From Sedimenticola sp. (GTDB lineage: Bacteria; Pseudomonadota; Gammaproteobacteria; Chromatiales; Chromatiaceae): 10,232 bases of DNA. Below the pieces are notes generated by a model. The model was not told the origin of the DNA. It ran no database searches and was given only the letters and a program-made list of their open reading frames with translations. The stretch lies in contig JALVUB010000072.1 in assembly GCA_027023915.1 (NCBI GenBank), positions 1 to 10,232 on the forward strand. Reading direction: 5' to 3'. This document shows, in pieces, positions 1 through 6,431 of this stretch (position 1 is its first letter; the number at the start of each line of letters is the position of its first letter). Both the position numbers and the translations under genes were made by a program.

Positions 1-436
1 GGTGGGCCGCATCCGGTTCGATGTTCAGCCAGCGCACCCGCGCCGGGGCCAGCACCTCGACCTCTTCCAGTGATTGCAGGCGTGCCAGCAGCGAGGCGCC
101 CAGGTCGCGGGCGGTGATCACCTGCCCCAGGGCCGGCACCTTCTCCTCGGCGGCATCCAGGCGGGTCACGCCGAAGCCGCCCCGCTCCGAGACGTGGATG
201 TGCAGGATGGGGGCGGCATGGGGCGCCATCTCATTCCATAAACCCAGCGCCTGGAAGATGCGCTGAGCGCCGTGGGAGAGGGCGATGGCGCGGTCGTCGT
301 AGTTGGGCACCGCCTCCACCTGGAGGGGGGCCGCCTCCACCAGCGCCAGCTTGAGGCCGTGGCCGGAGAGGGCCGCCGCCAGGGTGGCGCCGGCCATGCC
401 GCCGCCGATGATGACCAGGTCGTACGACTTACTCAT
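1..436 (-). CDS. ubiH: 2-octaprenyl-6-methoxyphenol hydroxylase (UbiH), N-terminal part, cut by window edge
   Basis: This is an FAD-dependent aromatic hydroxylase of ubiquinone biosynthesis, which adds a hydroxyl to the polyprenylated ring at the inner membrane. Reading leftwards from an ATG at 436-434, 145 codons are open to the edge. The protein starts MSKSYDLVIIGGGMAGATLA, a beta strand plus the GxGxxG dinucleotide-binding fold of the FAD site. Residues near 50 read YDDRAIALSHGAQRIF, followed by HIHVSERGGFGVTR and a VPALGQVI stretch. This is the pattern I know from UbiH, and it separates UbiH from its relatives UbiF and UbiI less certainly. The C-terminal two thirds, including the DG motif and the second FAD motif, lie outside the window. 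Only a weak ribosome site precedes the ATG. endA lies 54 bases upstream on the same strand, so the two may be cotranscribed, although their functions are unrelated. Confidence 0.88.
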   Translation of the reverse strand, partial: MSKSYDLVIIGGGMAGATLAAALSGHGLKLALVEAAPLQVEAVPNYDDRAIALSHGAQRIFQALGLWNEMAPHAAPILHIHVSERGGFGVTRLDAAEEKVPALGQVITARDLGASLLARLQSLEEVEVLAPARVRWLNIEPDAAH

Positions 437-490
437 GGTGTCAGTGTAGGAGCGGGCGCGCGGCGCTTCAAGCACGCCGGGACGAACCGC

Positions 491-1114
491 TCAACGGATG
501 TAGGGGTTGCGGTGGCCTTGCAGTTTGGCCACCCGTTCGTTGTGCCGCTTTTCCTCCGCATCCGGTGGATAGCGACGGTTCCAGCGCTCCATCAATTCGC
601 GTTGACGCTTGAAAAGGGTCAGCCCGTACTGGTCGGCCATGTAGAGCAGTGCCCGGGCGATGCGGCCCCGCGCCTCGGGGCGGGGTTCCACCCGGCGGTG
701 GCGATAGTCGATTTCGAAACGGCAGCCGCGGAATGGGCGTTCGCCGTGTTTCACCTCGCCATAGGACATGGCTCCCCTCGCTTCGTTGACCCTGGCCAGT
801 GCCGGATAGATGTTATGCATGTCCGATTCGATGAAGTTGAAACGGCTGCTGGTGCGGCGGCAGCGGTCACGGTTGCCGCAGCGCAGTTGTTTCATGACCC
901 AGCTCATGGGATAGACGTGTTCGGCGTTCACCTTGCGGTCGAACGGCTTGAAATGGTAACCGCAGTACAGGGTTTCTCCACCGTCGGGATAGATGTTCCG
1001 CCAGTAGTCGCGCAGGCTGTCGAGATAGTTGCGCGTGCCGGGCATGGGAGGGCTGGCCAGCACGGTGACGATGGGCGCCAGAAGCAGCAGCAGTAGCAGA
1101 GGTTTCTTTTTCAC
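491..1114 (-). CDS. endA: Secreted endonuclease I (EndA/NucM/Vvn family)
   Basis: This is a sequence-nonspecific periplasmic or secreted DNase of the beta-beta-alpha-metal family (207 aa; E. coli EndA is of similar size). An N-terminal KKKP followed by eight leucines and ending in VLA (about residue 20) is a clear Sec signal peptide. Family motifs appear in order: NAEHVYPMSW (63-72) with E65 and the probable general base H66; ESDMHNIYPA (96-105); N110 in VNEARGAM, the likely second metal ligand; RGRIARALLYM (149-159); and a C-terminal ERVAKLQGHRNPYI. Cysteines 51, 79, 85 and 131 could form the disulfides usual in this family. The start is GTG at 1114-1112, chosen because it places the signal peptide exactly at the N-terminus; the ribosome site before it is weak. 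No catalytic residue appears to be missing. Likely roles, from family knowledge, are nutrient scavenging from DNA or defence against incoming DNA. Confidence 0.93.
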   Translation of the reverse strand: MKKKPLLLLLLLAPIVTVLASPPMPGTRNYLDSLRDYWRNIYPDGGETLYCGYHFKPFDRKVNAEHVYPMSWVMKQLRCGNRDRCRRTSSRFNFIESDMHNIYPALARVNEARGAMSYGEVKHGERPFRGCRFEIDYRHRRVEPRPEARGRIARALLYMADQYGLTLFKRQRELMERWNRRYPPDAEEKRHNERVAKLQGHRNPYIR

Positions 1115-1146
1115 GGATTGGTCTGGTCATTACAGGCAGAGGGTTT

Positions 1147-1155
1147 TGCGATAAT
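1147..1155 (+). promoter_or_regulatory. Candidate extended -10 promoter for the Sel1/vWA/ABC module
   Basis: TGCGATAAT combines the extended -10 TGn with a 5-of-6 -10 hexamer (GATAAT, 1150-1155). The -35 is weak: the best is ATTACA at 1129-1134 with a short 15-base spacer, which an extended -10 can tolerate. Transcription would begin near 1162, about 50 bases before the ATG at 1214. It is the only promoter-like element I see for the four-gene module and possibly for rsmG. Confidence 0.45.
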
Positions 1156-1180
1156 ATCCTTCCACTCCCGCCAGCGACAA
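1151..1180 (-). promoter_or_regulatory. Candidate sigma-70 promoter for endA (-ubiH)
   Basis: On the minus strand a TATTAT -10 (1156-1151, 5 of 6) lies 18 bases from a TTGTCG -35 (1180-1175, 4 of 6). Transcription would start near 1145, giving a leader of about 30 bases to the endA GTG. The -10 shares its bases with the opposing promoter for the Sel1-like gene. This is seen by eye only and is untested. Confidence 0.4.
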
Positions 1181-1213
1181 ACCCGCCGACATCGCCCACC
1201 GGGAAGAATTCTT

Positions 1214-1807
1214 ATGAATAAGCCGCACAACGACAACAGGGGGTGTTTCCGGCTGGCCATTGGTGCCGTGATTCTGGCAACCGCATTGGCCATCTGGCTT
1301 GTGCCGGAGAAGGAATCAAACGGGCCGGAGGCCATCCCGGCGCCTTCCGCCGTCTCTTCCGCGGAAAATGCATCCCGGCAGGACTCACCCTTTTCCGCCG
1401 TCAGCACGACATCGGACGAGCCCGAGGGCACGGCTGCGCGGGAATGGCTGGCTCGGGCCGGCCAGCCGACGGCGGCGCAAGTACTGGTCCAGGCGCGCCG
1501 TTTTCAGAGTCAGGGGCGGTTGGCCGACGCCTGGCTGCTCTATTTCAAGGCGGCCAGGCAAGGCAGCGCCGAAGCGGCCATGGCCCTGGCCGAACAGGCC
1601 GATCCGGCCTATCGGAACCCCAAGACCAGCGCGCTCTCGTCGGCCGATTTCGTCCAGGCGCTCAAGTGGTACAAACTGGCGGCCCGGTTGGGTTCCAAGA
1701 CAGCGCCGGAGCGGCTGAAAAAGCTGATGGCACTGTTGCAAAAAGAGGCGGCGGCCGGCGATGAGAAGGCCATGCTGTTGCTACAGGGGGAAAGAGGAAA
1801 CAAGTGA
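1214..1807 (+). CDS. Membrane-anchored Sel1/TPR-like repeat protein, first gene of vWA-ABC module
   Basis: The product is 197 aa. A short polar N-terminus is followed by a single hydrophobic segment (about residues 13-30, ending AIWLV), then a Ser/Pro/Ala/Glu-rich linker (35-75), and a helical region (about 77-195). The helical region contains Sel1/TPR-like helices: GRLADAWLLYFKAARQGSAE at 101-120 and a second unit around ALKWYKLAARLGSKTA (149-164). The likely topology is one anchor with the repeats in the periplasm, acting as a protein-binding scaffold; no enzyme motif is visible. I chose ATG 1214 because GGGAAG lies seven bases upstream. An in-frame ATG at 1118 would add 32 residues, lacks a ribosome site and overlaps the putative promoter. 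The stop overlaps the next gene's GTG by four bases, so the two are probably translationally coupled. Exact function is unknown; the partnership with the vWA protein is inferred from the overlap. Confidence 0.72.
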   Translation: MNKPHNDNRGCFRLAIGAVILATALAIWLVPEKESNGPEAIPAPSAVSSAENASRQDSPFSAVSTTSDEPEGTAAREWLARAGQPTAAQVLVQARRFQSQGRLADAWLLYFKAARQGSAEAAMALAEQADPAYRNPKTSALSSADFVQALKWYKLAARLGSKTAPERLKKLMALLQKEAAAGDEKAMLLLQGERGNK

Positions 1808-3765
1808 ACGGACGAAAATTCTCCTGCTGGACATTGATGCTTGTCCTGCTTTTGGGATGGAGCTGTTCCCAGGCGGCGCAAAAACCACTGCTTATGCCGG
1901 GCAAACACTCGCTTTATCAACGTGTGGTAACAGTGCCCGGTGCCCGCCTGGTGGATCAGCCCGGGGACAAAAAAGGTGGAGCGGAAACCACGCCTTTCAG
2001 CGTTTTCTATGTTTATAAACGGCGCAAGACGGGTGGCCGGGAATGGCTGCTGCTGGGAAGCGACCGTCACGGAACCCTCTCGGGATGGTTGCCGGCCAGT
2101 GATGCCATTGAGTGGAACCAGGGGCTCACGCTGGTTTTTCGCAATCCCGCCGGTCACCACCGCGTGCTCTTGTTCAACGACCGTGACTCGCTCCAGCGGC
2201 TGCTGGCTTCAGGCGACAGCTCCGCCTGGCGGGCCCTATACAAGCAGGCGGTTGCCGGACAACTCGAGAAAAACTCTCCGGTGGTTGCGCTGCAACCCGA
2301 GGGCTATGTGGATGTGCGCAAGGATTTCTATCTGGTGCCCATTCTGGATCATCGCGACATCTGGCTGGAAAAGGAGAAGGCGCGCCTGTTGAAGATCGCC
2401 AGCGTGCCGCTGGAAGAGCCGGTCGGGGTTGCCGCGAAAACGGCTCCAAAGCACCCCAAGGAAGAGACCCCGTCGGAGTACAGCGCGGGCATCGTTTTTG
2501 TCATCGACGCCAGCCTTTCCATGGACCCTTACATCGAGCGCACCCGCGAGGCGGTGCGTAAGATTTACCGCCAGCTTGGCGACAGCGGCGAGTTGGGCAA
2601 GGTGAGTTTCGGCCTTGTGGCCTTTCGCGACAACACCTCGGCGGTGCCCGGGCTGGGTTATGTGGCGCGTACTTTTGTCACCCTGAAGGAGGGCGGAAAC
2701 CCCGACCGCTTCTTCAAAAAAGTGGCGGAGTTGAAGGCTGCCACCGTCTCCAGCCAGGATTTTCGGGAAGACGCCTACGCCGGCGTGCGCCAGGCCATCG
2801 AGGGGATGGACTGGTCGCCACGCGCGGCCCGTTTCGTGGTGTTGATAACGGACGCAGGCGCCCGCGAGGGCGGCGATCCCCTGGCGACCACCGGTTTGAG
2901 CACCGACGCCTTGCGCCGGCTGGCGCTGGATCACGGCGTTGCGCTGTTGGTGCTCCACCTGCTGACGCCGTCGAAAAAAGCCGATCACAAGAAGGCGGCG
3001 GACCAATACCGTCGCCTGAGTGACTATCCCGGCATCGGCAGCCTCTATTACGGCGTGCCCACCGGCGATGTGGGTGAGTTCGGGCAGGTGGTAGATGCCT
3101 TGTCGCAGCAGTTGGCCGACCTGGTGGCCCGAGGCGGAGAGACGACGCCGGCGCCGGGTGGGGCCGCCCGGCCGGCCCTGGCCGAACTGCGTGCCAAGGT
3201 GGCGCGCCTGGGCTACGCGCTGCGCATGCAGTATCTGCGCAAGGATGAGAAGATACCGCGCGTTTTCAACGCCTGGATGGTGGACCGTGATCCCCTCGAG
3301 CCGGGGTATCGGTCGGTGGATGTTCGGGTGTTGCTCACCAGAGATCAGCTTTCCGACCTCCAGTCGGTGCTCAAGCAGGTGCTGGCGCGGGCCGAGGAAG
3401 GTCTGCTCTCACCCCAGAATTTTCTCGATGAGCTCAAAAGCCTGGCCGCCACGGTCTCGCGCGACCCAGAGCGGCTGGGCGGCACCACCGCAACCACAGC
3501 CGGCAAGGGTGCCAGCCTGGCCGACCTGGGGCTCATCGGTGACTACATAGAAGACCTGCCCTATCGGGGCGAGGTGATGAACCTGTCCCTGTCGGACTGG
3601 CAGACCTGGCCGGCGCGACGCCAGATCGACTTTTTGCGACGGCTGGAAGAGAAGGTCGCTTACTATCAGGCGCTGCATGACAACACCGATCTGTGGATCA
3701 GCCTGGACGGTGGTCCGGTTGATGGTGACGCGGTTTTTCCGGTGGCGCTGGACATGCTGCCCTGA
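1804..3765 (+). CDS. Exported vWA-domain protein resembling the periplasmic half of PpkA, without a kinase domain
   Basis: The product is 653 aa. Residues 1-24 form a signal peptide (hydrophobic WTLMLVLLLGWS, likely cleavage after SQA); C21 lacks a canonical lipobox. Residues about 35-115 look like an SH3-type beta domain (FSVFYVYKRR, WLLLGSDRHGTLSGWLPASD). A helical linker leads to a vWA domain at about 228-440: strand GIVFVI, MIDAS D235-x-S237-x-S239, and VVLITDAG with D350. The C-terminus has a helical region and a conserved-looking block, YIEDLPYRGEVM (581-592), then a helix and an end block AVFPVALDMLP. This layout matches what I recall of the region after the membrane segment in PpkA kinases of type VI secretion, but no kinase subdomains exist here. 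The start is GTG 1804 with GAGGA six bases upstream. It overlaps the next ATG by one base (TGATG). The ligand is unknown; a metal-dependent protein-protein contact in the periplasm is inferred. Confidence 0.8.
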   Translation: MNGRKFSCWTLMLVLLLGWSCSQAAQKPLLMPGKHSLYQRVVTVPGARLVDQPGDKKGGAETTPFSVFYVYKRRKTGGREWLLLGSDRHGTLSGWLPASDAIEWNQGLTLVFRNPAGHHRVLLFNDRDSLQRLLASGDSSAWRALYKQAVAGQLEKNSPVVALQPEGYVDVRKDFYLVPILDHRDIWLEKEKARLLKIASVPLEEPVGVAAKTAPKHPKEETPSEYSAGIVFVIDASLSMDPYIERTREAVRKIYRQLGDSGELGKVSFGLVAFRDNTSAVPGLGYVARTFVTLKEGGNPDRFFKKVAELKAATVSSQDFREDAYAGVRQAIEGMDWSPRAARFVVLITDAGAREGGDPLATTGLSTDALRRLALDHGVALLVLHLLTPSKKADHKKAADQYRRLSDYPGIGSLYYGVPTGDVGEFGQVVDALSQQLADLVARGGETTPAPGGAARPALAELRAKVARLGYALRMQYLRKDEKIPRVFNAWMVDRDPLEPGYRSVDVRVLLTRDQLSDLQSVLKQVLARAEEGLLSPQNFLDELKSLAATVSRDPERLGGTTATTAGKGASLADLGLIGDYIEDLPYRGEVMNLSLSDWQTWPARRQIDFLRRLEEKVAYYQALHDNTDLWISLDGGPVDGDAVFPVALDMLP

Positions 3766-4505
3766 TGGTGCTCCACGATCAGTCGCTTCCCATTTATGAA
3801 CTGAAGGAAGTGGTGAAGAGCCGCGAGGCCGAGGGCTACGGCTTTCGCCTGCGGGTGCCCGCGCTGCGCATCTTTCCCGGTGAAAAGATCGCCCTCATCG
3901 GCGAAAGCGGCTGCGGCAAATCCACCCTGCTCGACATGCTTGCATTCGTGTTGCAGCCCACCAGCTGCGACACCTTTAGGTTTCAGGTGGAAAAGCGCCC
4001 GCAAGATATCGCCAAGGCCTGGAAACGCCACCGCCTCAACCGCCTTGCCGACTTAAGGCGCCGCCACCTGGGCTATGTGATGCAGACCGGTGGGCTTCTC
4101 CCCTATCTTACCGTGCGGGAGAACATGTCGCTGTCGCGCCGCGTTTTGGGAATGAAGGATGACGGTACCGTGGACAGCCTTGCGCGGGAGCTGGGATTGC
4201 AGCGCCATCTGAACAAGCTGCCTGGGGAACTTTCCACAGGCGAGCGTCAGCGGGTGGCCATTGGCCGGGCCCTGGCGCACCATCCGGCCATCGTCATCGC
4301 CGATGAGCCCACCGCTTCCGTGGACCCTTTCGCCGCGGAAAAGATCATGTCCCTCTTCATGGAGATGGTCGAGGCGCGCAACATCACGGTGATCGTCGCC
4401 AGCCATGCCTGGCGCCACATCAAAAGGTTGGGGTTGCGGCGGTTGTCCCATCACACCCGGCGCTCGGGAGATGGCCAGATGGCTGAAACAGTGGTGAACG
4501 GCTGA
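3765..4505 (+). CDS. ABC transporter ATP-binding protein, LolD/TagT-like
   Basis: This cytoplasmic ATPase subunit of 246 aa has a complete nucleotide-binding set. Walker A is GESGCGKST (46-54) and the Q-loop is YVMQTGGLLP (Q107). The signature is LSTGERQR (156-163), in place of the common LSGGQ. Walker B is IVIADEP with D180 and E181, the D-loop is SVD (185-187), and the H-loop is H214. All catalytic positions are present, so it should hydrolyse ATP. The subfamily resembles LolD/MacB/FtsE ATPases that serve FtsX-fold permeases, and the TagT protein of type VI clusters. After the H-loop a short basic tail (RRLSHHTRRSGDG) ends the protein. The start overlaps the vWA stop as TGATG and the stop overlaps the permease ATG in the same way. 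Neither junction has a good ribosome site, so translation is probably coupled through the module. The substrate is unknown. Confidence 0.9.
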   Translation: MVLHDQSLPIYELKEVVKSREAEGYGFRLRVPALRIFPGEKIALIGESGCGKSTLLDMLAFVLQPTSCDTFRFQVEKRPQDIAKAWKRHRLNRLADLRRRHLGYVMQTGGLLPYLTVRENMSLSRRVLGMKDDGTVDSLARELGLQRHLNKLPGELSTGERQRVAIGRALAHHPAIVIADEPTASVDPFAAEKIMSLFMEMVEARNITVIVASHAWRHIKRLGLRRLSHHTRRSGDGQMAETVVNG

Positions 4506-5716
4506 TGATTTTCGGGCGTTGGCGACAGGCTCTGACTCTGGCAACACGCGACTATTTTCATGAATGGCAGATCTCCGTCTGCTTCGTGCTGGCCCTGGCC
4601 GCGGTGCTGGGGCCCATGATGGTGCTCTTCGGGCTGAAATTCGGCATCGTTGGCAGCATGATCGACGAGCTTCGACAGGATCCCGCCAAGCGCGAGATCC
4701 GGCCGGTTGGCAGTGGTCACTATGACCGCGCCTGGATCGAAACCCTTGCCAGGCGACGGGACGTGGCCTTCGTGGTGCCCAGGGTGCGGGCCATCGCCGC
4801 CACCATGGATGTGGGCAGCAACCACGCCGGGCGCATTCTGCAACTGGAAGTGATTCCTTCCGCCAACGGCGATCCGCTGTTGCCGGCGGGCACGCCGCCA
4901 CCTTCTGGAATGCGCCAGGTGGTGCTCTCAGCCAGCGCCGCGCGCAAGTTGCAGGTGTCTGCCGGCGACGGTCTCGATGGCAGCCTGGAGCGTCGTTACC
5001 TGGGGCGGCGCGAGCGGGTGCATCTGCCGCTAACCGTGGTGGGCGTGGTGCCGGCCCGCTATTTTTCCCGCGATGCCCTGTTCGCGTCGGTGCAGCTGAC
5101 CGAGGCGTTGGAGGATTTCCGTGACGGTCACCAGGTGCCGGCGCTCGGCTGGCGCGGCAGCCGTGCCGGACAGCGTCACTACACCGGTTTTCGTCTTTAT
5201 GCCCGTTCCATCTACGATGTGGCCGGGTTGGAAGCGGCGTTTGAAAAAAGCGGCGTCAAGGTACATACCCAGGCGGCCGATATCGAACTGGTGCGGCGCA
5301 TGGACCGTACCTTGTCCGCCATCTACTGGGCCATCGCCCTCATCGGTCTCACCGGCTTTTCACTCTCCCTGGGAGCCAGCCTTTGGGCCAATGTGGATCG
5401 CAAGCGGCGGGAACTGGCGGTGTTGCGTCTGGTGGGTTTCCGCACCGGCGAGATCGTCTGGTTTCCTTTGGCGCAGAGCGTTTATACCGCGGTGCTTGGC
5501 TGGGCCCTGGCGGTGGTTATCTACCGTGCCGCCGCCTGGGGCATCAATCTGATGTTGGCGCCTCAGCTTGATGCCGCGCAACAGGTTTGCAGGCTGCTGC
5601 CCTTTCATTACGGCGTGGCCTTGGCATTGACCCTGACGGCTTCGGTCACGGCGGCGCTTCTCGCCGGTCTGCGCGCCGCCCGGGTAGAACCTTCCGAAGG
5701 GCTGCGGGAGCTGTGA
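4505..5716 (+). CDS. FtsX/LolE/TagS-type ABC permease
   Basis: The product is a 403-aa inner-membrane protein. Membrane segment 1 is at about 22-44. It is followed by a large periplasmic domain (about 50-265) of MacB-PCD/LolE type, then segments at about 271-295, 318-342 and 367-388. The cytoplasmic loop WANVDRKRRELAVLRLVGFR (294-313) and the C-terminal ARVEPSEGLREL are the pattern that follows FtsX-fold helices, where the coupling helix meets the ATPase. The topology is that of permeases that transmit mechanical force or extract lipoproteins, not of solute importers with many segments. With a single permease gene here, a homodimer is likely. It partners the ATPase just upstream (one-base overlap). 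Its periplasmic domain is the natural contact for the exported vWA protein; this is inference. The last bases overlap the rsmG start (GTGA). Confidence 0.87.
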   Translation: MIFGRWRQALTLATRDYFHEWQISVCFVLALAAVLGPMMVLFGLKFGIVGSMIDELRQDPAKREIRPVGSGHYDRAWIETLARRRDVAFVVPRVRAIAATMDVGSNHAGRILQLEVIPSANGDPLLPAGTPPPSGMRQVVLSASAARKLQVSAGDGLDGSLERRYLGRRERVHLPLTVVGVVPARYFSRDALFASVQLTEALEDFRDGHQVPALGWRGSRAGQRHYTGFRLYARSIYDVAGLEAAFEKSGVKVHTQAADIELVRRMDRTLSAIYWAIALIGLTGFSLSLGASLWANVDRKRRELAVLRLVGFRTGEIVWFPLAQSVYTAVLGWALAVVIYRAAAWGINLMLAPQLDAAQQVCRLLPFHYGVALALTLTASVTAALLAGLRAARVEPSEGLREL

Positions 5717-6345
5717 CCGACGAGCGCCTTTGGTGCGAACAGCTCGAGGCCGGCCTGGTGGCCATGGAGATTGAACTGCCGCCCGCGGCGCGGAAACGGC
5801 TGATCGATTATCTTGCCCTGCTGTTCAAGTGGAACCGGGCCTACAATCTCACCGCGGTGCGCGACCCGCGGGTGGCGGTTTCCCGTCAACTGCTCGATTC
5901 CCTGTCAATCCTGCCCCTGGTGTCGGGTAGGCGTCTTCTGGATGTGGGCAGCGGTGCCGGCCTGCCCGGCCTTTCCCTGGCCATCGCCCGGCCTGCCTGG
6001 GAGGTGACCCTGCTCGACAGCAACGCCAAGAAGGTCCGTTTCTTGCGGCAGGTGAAGCTGGAGCTGGGGTTGGGGAACCTGGAGGTGGTTCAGGCGAGGG
6101 TGGAAGAGTACCGCCATGAGCCGCTTTTCGACACCATCACCAGCCGCGCGTTCGCCACCCTGGCACAGATGGTGGATCTGAGTCGCCACCTGCTGGCGCC
6201 CGTCGGCTGCTGGCTGGCCATGAAGGGGCGTTTTCCCAGGGAAGAGCTGGCGGCCCTGCCTTCCGGTTTTGCCTTTGAAGTGCTGCCGTTGCGGGTTCCT
6301 GGCGAAAAAGGGGAGCGGCACGCGGTGAGAATTCGGCCGGGCTGA
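5713..6345 (+). CDS. rsmG: 16S rRNA (guanine527-N7)-methyltransferase RsmG (GidB)
   Basis: This enzyme transfers a methyl group from SAM to N7 of G527 in 16S rRNA; in known bacteria its loss gives low-level streptomycin resistance. The protein is 210 aa (E. coli 207). Landmarks are FKWNRAYNLTAV (38-49), SAM motif I LLDVGSGAGLPGL (75-87), an acidic D102 in TLLDSNAKKVRFLRQVK, VQARVEEY (126-133) and SRAF (144-147). I chose GTG 5713 because it overlaps the permease stop by four bases, has GGAG just upstream, and places W40 close to its E. coli position (34); the internal ATG at 5764 would truncate the N-terminal helix. In most gammaproteobacteria the upstream neighbour is mnmG (gidA). Here it is the ABC permease, and translation is probably coupled to it. 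Confidence 0.95.
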   Translation: MTDERLWCEQLEAGLVAMEIELPPAARKRLIDYLALLFKWNRAYNLTAVRDPRVAVSRQLLDSLSILPLVSGRRLLDVGSGAGLPGLSLAIARPAWEVTLLDSNAKKVRFLRQVKLELGLGNLEVVQARVEEYRHEPLFDTITSRAFATLAQMVDLSRHLLAPVGCWLAMKGRFPREELAALPSGFAFEVLPLRVPGEKGERHAVRIRPG

Positions 6346-6373
6346 ATTCTTCAGGCTTTTCTTGTTGATGGGG

Positions 6374-6395
6374 CGGCCACCGGTTGGCCGTTTCT
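6374..6395 (+). terminator. Short perfect hairpin with weak T-tract after rsmG
   Basis: CGGCCA (6374-6379), loop CCGGT, TGGCCG (6385-6390) form a perfect six-pair GC-rich stem directly followed by TTTCT. It could be a weak or partial intrinsic terminator closing the rsmG transcript, or a structure in the parA leader. The T-run is short, so read-through is likely. Confidence 0.35.
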
Positions 6396-6431
6396 GGTGT
6401 AAACTACCCCTCCCGGGGCGTGGGGTGATCC

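Noticed and set aside
744..753. TGTTTCAC half of a parS site inside endA
   Set aside because: Only the left half matches; the right half shares one of eight bases.
272..1096. Long open frame on the plus strand opposite endA
   Set aside because: It is the mirror of a GC-rich real gene with clear endonuclease motifs on the other strand; the translation shows no known fold and has no ribosome site or promoter.
1118..1213. Upstream in-frame ATG (1118) for the Sel1-like protein
   Set aside because: No ribosome site, adds 32 arginine/glutamine-rich residues before the membrane anchor, and overlaps the putative divergent promoter.
1861..1872. Lipoprotein signal in the vWA protein (C21)
   Set aside because: The residues before the cysteine are Gly-Trp-Ser, without Leu/Val/Ile at -3, so ordinary signal peptidase cleavage after SQA is more likely.
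4212..4221. CTTTCCACA, one mismatch from a DnaA box
   Set aside because: Single isolated site inside the ATPase signature codons; no cluster or AT-rich unwinding region, so not an origin.
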